This document shows, one piece after another, positions 1-5,321 of a stretch of 5,321 bases of DNA; within the stretch, counting starts at the first letter, position 1; each line of letters opens with the position of its first letter. Position numbers and translations under genes: made by a program. The stretch comes from UBA1138 sp036338615 (GTDB taxonomy: Bacteria > Gemmatimonadota > Gemmatimonadetes > Longimicrobiales > Gaopeijiaceae). The notes below the pieces were generated by a model, which was not told the origin of the DNA, searched no databases, and worked only from the letters and a program-made list of their open reading frames with translations. The stretch lies in NCBI GenBank assembly GCA_036338615.1, contig JAYZBT010000129.1:1-5321 (forward strand), given 5' to 3'.

Positions 1-296
1 ATCGGGACGGGGACACCGACGAACAGGCCAGCCATGCCGCCGAGCACGGCGCCCCAAAACGCCTTTCGAGACCCGCCATAAGCGTCGCCGAACTTCTTGA
101 GCACCGCGAATTCCACGATCTCGCTGGCGAGTGCCGCGCCGGCGACGACGAGCCCAAACGTCCAGGACAGGCTGCCCAGCAGGACGAGCCCCATCGTCAT
201 GACGACAATGAGCCAAAGCCCCGGCAGGCCGAGCGGAATCAGGACCAGGCTGACAAGCATGGCCAGGATTACGATGATGGAGAGAAGGATGCTCAT
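1..296 (-). CDS. DUF456 family integral membrane protein (partial, 3' end outside window)
   Basis: The minus-strand frame opens with ATG at 294-296 and stays open to the window edge, giving the first 98 residues. An in-frame TAG lies upstream and no ATG, GTG or TTG start falls between it and this ATG, so the start is well constrained. No clear Shine-Dalgarno precedes it. The product is very hydrophobic, with likely membrane segments near residues 4-22, 26-42, 45-60 and 80-98. The pattern GLPGLWLIV (23-31), an acidic-aromatic stretch SEIVEF (58-63), GGSRKAFWGA (74-83) and GLFVGVPVP (90-98) matches what I know of DUF456 (about 160 residues), whose members carry a GGSRxGxWGAxxGG segment followed by a glycine-rich membrane hairpin. 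The function of DUF456 is not established. It lies 95 bases downstream of the HAD gene on the same strand and may be cotranscribed with it. Confidence 0.8.
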   Translation of the reverse strand, partial: MSILLSIIVILAMLVSLVLIPLGLPGLWLIVVMTMGLVLLGSLSWTFGLVVAGAALASEIVEFAVLKKFGDAYGGSRKAFWGAVLGGMAGLFVGVPVP

Positions 297-382
297 TTCG
301 CGGTCCGTGAAGGAGATACGAGCCTCAATAGAGTACTACACGATGCGAGGCCATCGGGATTCGTGTTTCTTCCCGCCGGACG

Positions 383-405
383 TGCACCTCGTCACACGAG
401 GTGCA
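383..405. repeat. Perfect 9-bp inverted repeat enclosing the HAD gene stop codon
   Basis: TGCACCTCG (383-391) and CGAGGTGCA (397-405) are exact reverse complements separated by five bases, TCACA. Read on the minus strand, the loop contains the TGA stop of the HAD hydrolase (392-394), and the arms encode its last residues and the start of the 3' untranslated region. No run of T follows on either strand, so this is not a standard intrinsic terminator. It could be a transcript-stabilising hairpin or a chance structure in GC-rich DNA. Confidence 0.5.
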
Positions 406-1102
406 GCAGAGCGGCCGGTAGCTCGAGGATGGAATCGATGTGGAGCGTCGCTTCGCAGGGGCCGTCACACGCCGAGGTCACGTGTATCGTGCGAGCCCCG
501 AGTCGGGCAGCGATCCACAGCGGCTCTGTGTTGTCGTCCACGACCGCGGCCTCTGTAGGAAGCGCACCCGCGAGGCGAAAGACCCGCTCGAAGAAGTGGG
601 GCGTCAATTTGCGGGCATCGACCAAGTCGGGACCACAGCGGGTCCGAACGACATCCAGTAGGCCCAGTCCCTCCAGCAAAGCCTCGACACGCCACGACGG
701 ATTCCCCGTCGCCATGTGGACGTGCCAGGTGTGCGACAACTCGACGATCACCTCACGGGTCCCAGGAACGACGGCATCGGGATGGCGACACACATGAATC
801 TCCGCGCGGCGCATGACCTCGAGACCGCGCGACCGTTCAGGAATGAGAAGTCCGAGGTGAGCGCACATCGCGCGCAGAAAGGCGAGCATCTCATCCTCCA
901 TGCACTCGATCGGCCCAGGTCTCCAGTTGTGACGATCCTCCCAGACTGTTGGGAATACGACCCGGTTCGCGACACCCCACTCGGCGGCGGTGCGCCCGAA
1001 CTCACGTTCCAGAACGTAGCCGACGTGGGCACGCCACAGGTCGGCTATGCGGGTGGGGTCGTTGATGACCCCGTCGACGTCGAGGAAGAGGGCCCGGATC
1101 GT
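392..1102 (-). CDS. HAD-superfamily (HAD-IA-like) hydrolase with no canonical start codon
   Basis: The family is haloacid-dehalogenase-like hydrolases, usually cytoplasmic Mg2+-dependent phosphatases with an aspartyl-phosphate intermediate. Counting from the ACG at 1100-1102, motif I is LFLDVDGVIND with nucleophile D8 and acid/base D10. A helical cap follows at about 16-110. Motif II is MATGN with T132, motif III lysine is K165 in DARKLTPHFF, and motif IV is VVDDN with D189 and D190. At about 236 residues it has the usual family length. The first ATG in frame (899-901) would remove motif I and the catalytic aspartate. The frame is open back to an in-frame TAG at 1145-1147, yet contains no ATG, GTG or TTG before 901. 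The possible starts are CTG at 1142-1144 (directly after the TAG) or ACG at 1100-1102, which would give MIRALFLDVDG, a natural N-terminus for the family. The gene may therefore have a non-canonical start, a mutated start (ATG to ACG) or a sequencing error. The substrate cannot be inferred. It is transcribed divergently from the serine hydrolase gene and lies upstream of the DUF456 gene. Confidence 0.75.
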   Translation of the reverse strand, partial: TIRALFLDVDGVINDPTRIADLWRAHVGYVLEREFGRTAAEWGVANRVVFPTVWEDRHNWRPGPIECMEDEMLAFLRAMCAHLGLLIPERSRGLEVMRRAEIHVCRHPDAVVPGTREVIVELSHTWHVHMATGNPSWRVEALLEGLGLLDVVRTRCGPDLVDARKLTPHFFERVFRLAGALPTEAAVVDDNTEPLWIAARLGARTIHVTSACDGPCEATLHIDSILELPAALLHLV

Positions 1103-1246
1103 GGTTGCCTGGGATTGGGGAGGACGCTTCCGGGTACCGGGCAGCTAGAATGCGCGGCGCCCAGACCGATTACAACGGGTTCACAGTCCAGCTTGTCTGA
1201 TAGATGTCAGGGCCCCGCGCCCCAGATGCATACCGAGAGTCGAACC

Positions 1247-2353
1247 ATGATCCGTCGCACTGGCGCGTTGCGCGCGCTCTTCTTCTTGCTGGTTCTCGCC
1301 GCACCGGCGACCGCCCAATGCTCTGACTGCGTCTTCCCCGGCGCCGAATGGGAGGTCGTCGGGTCGCGGGAGTTGGGGCGGTTCGGCTGGGATCCGCAGG
1401 CGCTACGGGCAGTGACCGAGCACCTGCGATACGACTCGAATTCGACGGGCGTGGTCGTGGTCGACAAAGGCCGCGTCGTATTCAGCTTCGGCGACACCGA
1501 AGAACTCTCCTACCTGGCCTCCGTGCGAAAGAGCATTCTGGCCATGCTGTACGGCTATTGGGTCGAAAACGGTACGATCGATCTCGACGCTACGCTGGAA
1601 GACCTGGATGTGGACGATGTGGGCGGACTGCTTCCTATCGAGCGACGGGCGAAGATCCGGCACCTCATCACCGCTCGCTCCGGCGTCTATCATGCGGCCT
1701 CGAACGGGGGAGACGATCTCGCCAGCGCCCCGGAGCGCGGCTCAAAGGAGCCCGGCAGCTTCATGCTCTACAACAACTGGGACTTCAACGCGGCGGGCGC
1801 GGTATTCGAGCAGTTGACGGGGCGGAACATCTACGACGAGATGCAGGCCCAGATCGCGATCCCCATCGGATTTCAGGATTGGGACCGGACGGTGCACGAG
1901 AAGAGCGGTGGCCTCAGCATCTCCCGGAACCCCGCCTACCACTTCCATCTGTCGACTCGCGACATGGCGCGCATCGGGCATCTGATGTTGAACGAGGGCA
2001 CCTGGGACGGCCGGCAGGTTCTTCCCCGCGACTGGTCCCGCCAGATTCGCACCGTGGTGACCCCGATCGAGGAAATGAACCCGATTGCTCGACGGGACCG
2101 GTATTTCGGGTACAGTCACATGTGGTGGGTCTGGGACGGACCGAAGGCGATCGGCCCCTTCGCTGGTGCGTACACGGGCCGCGGCGCGGTCGGCCAGTGG
2201 ATCACGGTCTTTCCTGCGATCGATCTGGTGGTCGCCCATAAGACCAACCGAGTGTACAGACGCACGACCAGTTGGGATTCATGGCAGCGTATGATCGAGC
2301 TGCTCCTGGAGGCCAGAAGCGTGGAAATGACGGGGCCGTATCCCTGGGGATAG
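1247..2353 (+). CDS. Exported serine hydrolase, beta-lactamase/DD-peptidase (AmpC-like, PF00144) family
   Basis: This is a 368-residue penicillin-binding-protein-fold hydrolase. Members include class C beta-lactamases, D-aminopeptidases, DD-carboxypeptidases and esterases, all acting through an acyl-serine intermediate. The start at 1247 places a classic Sec signal peptide first: MIRRTGALR, a hydrophobic core ALFFLLVLAAPA, and probable cleavage after ATA (residue 23), so the enzyme acts outside the cytoplasmic membrane. An in-frame ATG at 1226 would add seven polar residues and is less likely. The same frame is open further upstream, but that part is antisense to the HAD gene. Catalytic motifs are S92-V-R-K95 (SxxK), Y175-N-N177 (YxN) and Y309-T-G311, occupying the KTG/HTG position and followed by GAVGQW, then the closing strand LVVAHKTNR. 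The substrate is unknown. The third motif has tyrosine in place of the usual lysine or histidine, which argues against a true beta-lactamase. It is probably the first gene of the three-gene plus-strand cluster, with a 52-base gap to the next. Confidence 0.85.
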   Translation: MIRRTGALRALFFLLVLAAPATAQCSDCVFPGAEWEVVGSRELGRFGWDPQALRAVTEHLRYDSNSTGVVVVDKGRVVFSFGDTEELSYLASVRKSILAMLYGYWVENGTIDLDATLEDLDVDDVGGLLPIERRAKIRHLITARSGVYHAASNGGDDLASAPERGSKEPGSFMLYNNWDFNAAGAVFEQLTGRNIYDEMQAQIAIPIGFQDWDRTVHEKSGGLSISRNPAYHFHLSTRDMARIGHLMLNEGTWDGRQVLPRDWSRQIRTVVTPIEEMNPIARRDRYFGYSHMWWVWDGPKAIGPFAGAYTGRGAVGQWITVFPAIDLVVAHKTNRVYRRTTSWDSWQRMIELLLEARSVEMTGPYPWG

Positions 2354-2405
2354 CAGCGAGATACCTTCGGCCGGCCCTACCAAACCGCCCACCACGAGCG
2401 ACGAA

Positions 2406-3239
2406 GTGGCACAACGAGCCGACATCACGGTGCACCCGGTCACCCCAACGATCGGCGCCGAGATCTCCGGGGTCGATCTGGCTCGACCCCTCGACGATCC
2501 GACCTTGGAAACGATTCGTGACGCCCTGATCGAGCATCAGGTGATCTTCTTCCGAGACCAGGAGATCTCGGTCGAAGCCCACAAGGCGCTCGGGGCGCGT
2601 TTCGGGGAGCTCGTCATCCACCCGAACGATCCGGGGCTCGAGGGCCATCCGGAGGTCATGGTGATCCACGCCGACGAGAACTCGAAACGGATCGCGGGAG
2701 CAATGTGGCACTCCGACGTGTCCTGCTCGGCCGAGCCGCCCATGGGATCGACCCTGAGGATGTTCAGTGTCCCCGAGAACGGTGGTGACACGCTCTTCGC
2801 AAGCATGTACACCGCATACGGAGCGCTCTCGGACCGCATGAAGCAGATGCTCGACGGGCTCACCGCGATCCATGACGGGGCTCCGTACTACGAAGAAGTG
2901 AACCGCATGATGGGAAGGGATGGCGGGGGGAAGACATACCCGAAGAGTGAGCACCCGGTGGTACGCGTGCATCCGGACAGCGGGCGCAAGTGTCTTTTCG
3001 TGAACCGCATGTTCACGACCCGACTCGTCGGCCTTCCAAAGGCCGAGAGTGACGCGATCCTCGCCTTTCTCTTCGAGCACGTGCGCAACCCGGAATTGCA
3101 GATGCGGTTCCGGTGGGCGCCCCATTCGATCGCCTTCTGGGACAACCGCTGTACGCAGCACTTCGCCGTGTGGGACTACTTTCCGCATCTACGGTCCGGA
3201 TACCGCGTCACGGTGAAAGGGACGCGGCCAGCGGGCTGA
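2406..3239 (+). CDS. TauD/TfdA family Fe(II)/2-oxoglutarate-dependent dioxygenase
   Basis: This is a 277-residue cytoplasmic enzyme with no signal peptide. The family couples decarboxylation of 2-oxoglutarate to oxidation of a substrate; known substrates include taurine, phenoxyacetates and other small acids. The iron ligands are H102-x-D104 in MWHSDVSC and distal H252 in DNRCTQH. R267 in RSGYRVTV is placed like the 2-oxoglutarate-binding arginine of TauD, and GGDTLF (126-131) carries the threonine usually near the cosubstrate. The N-terminus, with PTIGAEISGVDL (14-25), aligns well with the family when read from GTG at 2406. The next in-frame ATG, at residue 85, would delete this block. The Shine-Dalgarno is weak. 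The length is typical and all metal ligands are intact, so the gene looks functional. Sequence alone does not fix the substrate, so I give no symbol. The gene ends 19 bases before the FAD oxidase, supporting cotranscription. Confidence 0.9.
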   Translation: MAQRADITVHPVTPTIGAEISGVDLARPLDDPTLETIRDALIEHQVIFFRDQEISVEAHKALGARFGELVIHPNDPGLEGHPEVMVIHADENSKRIAGAMWHSDVSCSAEPPMGSTLRMFSVPENGGDTLFASMYTAYGALSDRMKQMLDGLTAIHDGAPYYEEVNRMMGRDGGGKTYPKSEHPVVRVHPDSGRKCLFVNRMFTTRLVGLPKAESDAILAFLFEHVRNPELQMRFRWAPHSIAFWDNRCTQHFAVWDYFPHLRSGYRVTVKGTRPAG

Positions 3240-3247
3240 CCTCGAGC

Positions 3248-3251
3248 GAGG
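3248..3251 (+). promoter_or_regulatory. Shine-Dalgarno GAGG of the FAD oxidase
   Basis: GAGG lies 7 bases before the ATG at 3259, in the 19-base gap after the dioxygenase stop. It supports that ATG as the start. A second GAGG at 3254-3257 is too close to the ATG to serve. Confidence 0.5.
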
Positions 3252-3258
3252 CTGAGGC

Positions 3259-4410
3259 ATGGATCGACGGACACTGCTCAAAACCGGCGGCGCGGGACTG
3301 ATGGGGTTGGCCGGCCTGAGCCTCGGCGCTTGTTCACGCCAGTCGGGCCTCTCGCCCTCGTCGCCGCGGCTTCGGCTGGCGCCGGTCCGGGCTTCATGGG
3401 GCCGCGTGATCCGTACCACCGTCGGACTGCGACCCTACCGGCCGTCCGGGTTCGTTCTGCGCGCCGACCGTCTCGACGACAGGATGCTGATCCACAACTA
3501 TGGGCACGGCGGCTCCGGCATGTCGCTGTCGTGGGGCACCGCCTCGATGGCGGCAGACTTCGCAGTACAACGAGGCGAGCGGCGAGCCGCCGTGATCGGT
3601 TGTGGAGTGGCTGGCCTGACGACCGCGCGGCAGCTACAGCGGCGTGGATTCGGCGTGACGATCTATACCGCGAGCGTCCCGCCGGACACGACCTCGAACA
3701 TGTCGCTGGCAGCGTGGACCCCCACGTCCGGACTGGTCGACCGGAGCCGCCGCACCGCGGCCTGGGACGCTCAACTGCGGCAGGCGGCCAGAATCGCGTA
3801 TCGGCAACTACAACTGCTCATCGGGCCCGAGTACGGCGTCTCCTGGATCGACTCGTACGCATTGCGTGATACGGAACCCTCTGAGGGCGGTCAGGAGCCC
3901 GACCCTCTCCTGCCGCCCGATCTCCGCACAGGCTCCACGCTGCTCGGCCCCGGCCAGCATCCGTTCCCCACTCGGTACGCGAACGCGCGCACCACGCTCA
4001 GGATCGAGCCGTCCATCTATCTCGACGCTCTGGTACGTGACTTCCTGCGCTCCGACGGCCGCATCGTCATCCGGAGGTTCGAGACCCCCCGCGACCTGCT
4101 GGCCGTCGAAGAGTCGACCATCGTCAATTGCACCGGGCTGGGATCCCACGATCTCTTCGGCGACCGTGAACTCACCCCCCTGCAAGGTCAGCTGACGGTG
4201 CTCGTGCCGCAGGAGGACGTGAACTACGCCACCTTCGGCGGACTTCCAGGCGCCGGCGGCTTCATCCACATGCAACCAAGGGCCGACGGCATCGCCTTGG
4301 GAGGCACATCGGTGGAGGGCGAATGGTCCCTCGAGCCAGACGAAGAGGCGCGTCAGCGCATCGTAGAAGCACATATGCGACTCTTCGACTCGATGCGTGT
4401 GATGCGCTGA
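3259..4410 (+). CDS. Tat-lipoprotein FAD-dependent oxidase, DAO family, with circularly permuted domain order
   Basis: The 383-residue product begins with a twin-arginine leader (RRTLLK at 3-8) followed by a hydrophobic core and lipobox L22-G-A-C25. It should fold with FAD in the cytoplasm and be exported and lipid-anchored. The D-amino-acid-oxidase family (PF01266) oxidises amines or amino acids with FAD and oxygen. Normally the Rossmann motif is at the N-terminus, while the substrate-arginine motif GxRPxRP and the flavin-contacting HNYGHGGxG lie at the C-terminus. Here GLRPYRPSGF (56-65) and IHNYGHGGSG (78-87) come first, then strand AAVIGCGVAGL (110-120) with G114, G116 and G119, then NMSLAAWTP (147-155), IVNCTGLGS (288-296), LTPLQGQ (305-311) and IALGGTSVEGEW (345-356). 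The chain stops after RLFDSMRVMR, just where GxRPxRP would normally follow. R58 corresponds to the substrate-binding arginine of mammalian D-amino-acid oxidase (R283). The tyrosines at 224 and 228 in that enzyme have no clear equivalents: F335 sits near the second. D-amino-acid oxidation is therefore plausible but not assured. It is the last gene of the probable operon. Confidence 0.85.
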   Translation: MDRRTLLKTGGAGLMGLAGLSLGACSRQSGLSPSSPRLRLAPVRASWGRVIRTTVGLRPYRPSGFVLRADRLDDRMLIHNYGHGGSGMSLSWGTASMAADFAVQRGERRAAVIGCGVAGLTTARQLQRRGFGVTIYTASVPPDTTSNMSLAAWTPTSGLVDRSRRTAAWDAQLRQAARIAYRQLQLLIGPEYGVSWIDSYALRDTEPSEGGQEPDPLLPPDLRTGSTLLGPGQHPFPTRYANARTTLRIEPSIYLDALVRDFLRSDGRIVIRRFETPRDLLAVEESTIVNCTGLGSHDLFGDRELTPLQGQLTVLVPQEDVNYATFGGLPGAGGFIHMQPRADGIALGGTSVEGEWSLEPDEEARQRIVEAHMRLFDSMRVMR

Positions 4411-4422
4411 CCGTGCGCACGG
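4411..4422. repeat. 12-bp perfect palindrome directly after the oxidase stop codon
   Basis: CCGTGCGCACGG begins at the base after TGA (4408-4410) and is its own reverse complement. As RNA it gives only a 4-bp stem with a four-base loop and no T run, so it is a poor terminator candidate. As DNA it could bind a dimeric protein. Chance is quite possible. Confidence 0.3.
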
Positions 4423-4469
4423 ACTCGTGCCAACGCACCGGTCGCATTCCCAGCGGCGGCGCACATTTA

Positions 4470-4848
4470 ATGCTCCTTGTGGTGCTCGGCACGGCCTGCT
4501 CTCAGGCCGCCCCACCCCCGGACGCGACTTCGGCGTTCGCGGAGCAGTCGGTTCGTGATTCAGCCAACTTCGGCGTGGAACGAGGACTAGTCCGACCCGG
4601 AGTCCGACTTCAGTCGCCAGCCCAGAGGCGAGCTGGCCGGTCTGCGCTTTTTGGCCCGGCATGATCGTGTCGCCCCAGCCGGCGCGCGATTCAACTACAA
4701 CACCGCAGAGACGCACATGCTGGGCGGCGTCCTACGGTCCGCAATCGGGAACAGCCTATCTAAGTACCTCGCCAACGAGATCTGGCAGCCGTTCGGCATG
4801 GAGCACGACGCCAATTGGTTGATCAGCAGCCGAGACAGTGATCGATAG
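4470..4848 (+). pseudogene. Decayed lipoprotein-type serine hydrolase (beta-lactamase family) remnant
   Basis: Two reading frames together give pieces of one kind of protein. From ATG at 4470 comes MLLVVLGTACSQAAPPP, a lipoprotein-like leader with lipobox L-G-T-A-C; this frame loses family resemblance and stops at 4662-4664. The next frame reads AWNED, then TAG (4588-4590), then SDPESDFSR, later APAGARFNYNTAETHMLGG and EIWQPFGMEHDANWL, and stops at 4846-4848. The second part resembles PF00144 serine hydrolases whose YxN motif appears as F-x-Y-N-T/S and is followed by a KxWxPLGM-like helix. The TAG sits where relatives often have tyrosine in a WxExYSDPxSD pattern. The SxxK serine region and everything after the YxN segment are missing, so no active enzyme can be made. 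That the leader and the later piece come from one gene is inference. It belongs to a different subfamily from the intact hydrolase at 1247-2353, so it is not a recent duplicate of that gene. Confidence 0.7.
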
Positions 4849-4876
4849 GCAGTTGGACGCTGCCGTGGGCCTGCTG

Positions 4877-5321
4877 TTAGTCCAGCTCGATGCCCAACTC
4901 GCCCGCGCTTCTCAGGCGATGGTCCGACGTGAAGATCCTGGCATACGCGAGCATGGTCACCCCGAACGTGGCCGTCGACACCGTGGCTGCGATCATGAAG
5001 ACGATCATGATCTGATAACGCACCGCGTCCGCCGGGGCGGCCCCAGCCAAAATCTGCCCGGTCATCATGCCGGGCAGGCTCACGATCCCCATCACGAGCA
5101 TGGAGTTCACGGTCGGGATCAGCCCCACACGCAGGGCCTCGCGGACCTCTTCTTGCGCGGTCTCCCAGCGGGTAGCGCCAAGCGCGAGAAAACCCTCGAC
5201 GCGGGCCCGATCGCGAAGCACACCGGTGAGGAACCGGTCGAGCCCCAACGAAATCCCTGTGAGCGCATTCCCCAGCAGCATGCCCAGAAGCGGGATCACA
5301 TACTGAGGATCCCACAACGGC
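4877..5321 (-). CDS. fetB: FetB-type (UPF0014) ABC transporter permease (partial, 5' end outside window)
   Basis: The minus-strand frame is open from the right edge to TAA at 4877-4879, giving the C-terminal 147 residues or so of a protein usually near 260. It matches E. coli FetB (YbbM), the membrane subunit of the FetAB ABC system linked to iron export and peroxide resistance. Shared blocks are VIPLLGMLLGNA (compare VIPIAGMIAGNA), LALGATRWE (compare LSLGATPKQ), LRVGLIPTVNS (compare IRAALIPTVDS), GIVSLPGMMTGQILAG (compare GLVSLPGMMSGLIFAG), and AVRYQIMIVFMI (compare AIKYQIMVTFML). About three membrane segments are visible, including the final one (YQIMIVFMIAATVSTATFGV), followed by a charged cytoplasmic tail. 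The ATP-binding partner FetA is not in the window. The TTG at 5315-5317 is internal and not the true start. The symbol rests on family membership; the transported substrate in this organism is not proven. Confidence 0.88.
   Translation of the reverse strand, partial: PLWDPQYVIPLLGMLLGNALTGISLGLDRFLTGVLRDRARVEGFLALGATRWETAQEEVREALRVGLIPTVNSMLVMGIVSLPGMMTGQILAGAAPADAVRYQIMIVFMIAATVSTATFGVTMLAYARIFTSDHRLRSAGELGIELD

Noticed and set aside
97..558. Plus-strand open frame over the DUF456 and HAD region
   Set aside because: It is low-complexity Ser/Arg/Thr sequence antisense to two recognisable minus-strand genes.
1169..1174. TGTAAT on the minus strand as a possible -10 element for the HAD gene
   Set aside because: There is no convincing -35 hexamer at the right distance, and a five-of-six match in 100 bases is not enough to call a promoter. 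No better candidate was seen on the plus strand of this divergent region.
716..1246. Plus-strand frame upstream of and continuous with the serine hydrolase, which would make it 545 residues
   Set aside because: It is antisense to HAD motifs, has no family resemblance, and would bury the clear signal peptide that begins at 1247.
2202..3188. Minus-strand open frame of 328 residues opposite the dioxygenase
   Set aside because: It is a GC-rich shadow of a well-supported gene with intact metal ligands. The composition is rich in R, H and V and no domain is recognisable.
3808..4716. Minus-strand open frame of 302 residues opposite the FAD oxidase
   Set aside because: It is antisense to conserved DAO motifs and spans the pseudogene, with no recognisable domain.
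4848..4864. GGCAG/CTGCC hairpin between the pseudogene and fetB as a terminator
   Set aside because: It has only five base pairs with a seven-base loop and no T run on either strand.
4695..5315. Minus-strand open frame of 206 residues overlapping fetB
   Set aside because: It is an out-of-frame shadow; the overlapping frame matches FetB throughout.

Overview
This is a high-GC bacterial window with six protein-coding loci, one gene remnant and no RNA genes, insertion sequences or CRISPR arrays that I can see. The secreted hydrolase has a signal peptide ending in ATAQ, the oxidoreductase has a Tat-lipoprotein leader, and GC is roughly 60% or more. These traits fit a Gemmatimonadota- or Acidobacteriota-like environmental bacterium. 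That placement is a low-confidence impression, not a phylogenetic result.

Left part, minus strand (1-1144): a partial DUF456 membrane protein runs off the left edge. It is preceded in transcription order by a HAD-superfamily hydrolase. All HAD motifs are present, but the frame upstream of motif I has no ATG, GTG or TTG start. A perfect 9-bp inverted repeat encloses the HAD stop codon.

Central part, plus strand (1247-4410): after a short divergent intergenic region come three genes with gaps of 52 and 19 bases, probably one operon. They are an exported serine hydrolase of the beta-lactamase/DD-peptidase family, a cytoplasmic TauD/TfdA-type Fe(II)/2-oxoglutarate dioxygenase, and a Tat-exported lipoprotein FAD oxidase of the D-amino-acid-oxidase (DAO) family. 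The oxidase is the most interesting object. The motifs that normally close the DAO fold (GLRPxRP and HNYGHGGxG) lie before the Rossmann GxGxxG motif, so the domain is circularly permuted. One reading of the trio is an envelope hydrolase releasing an amino-acid- or amine-like compound that the two oxidative enzymes then process. This is inference from proximity and family only.

Right part (4411-5321): a decayed second serine hydrolase keeps a lipoprotein leader and the YxN-motif segment, but has a frame change, an in-frame TAG where the family pattern suggests a tyrosine, and neither end of the catalytic domain. It is followed on the minus strand by the C-terminal part of a FetB-type (UPF0014) ABC transporter permease that runs off the right edge.
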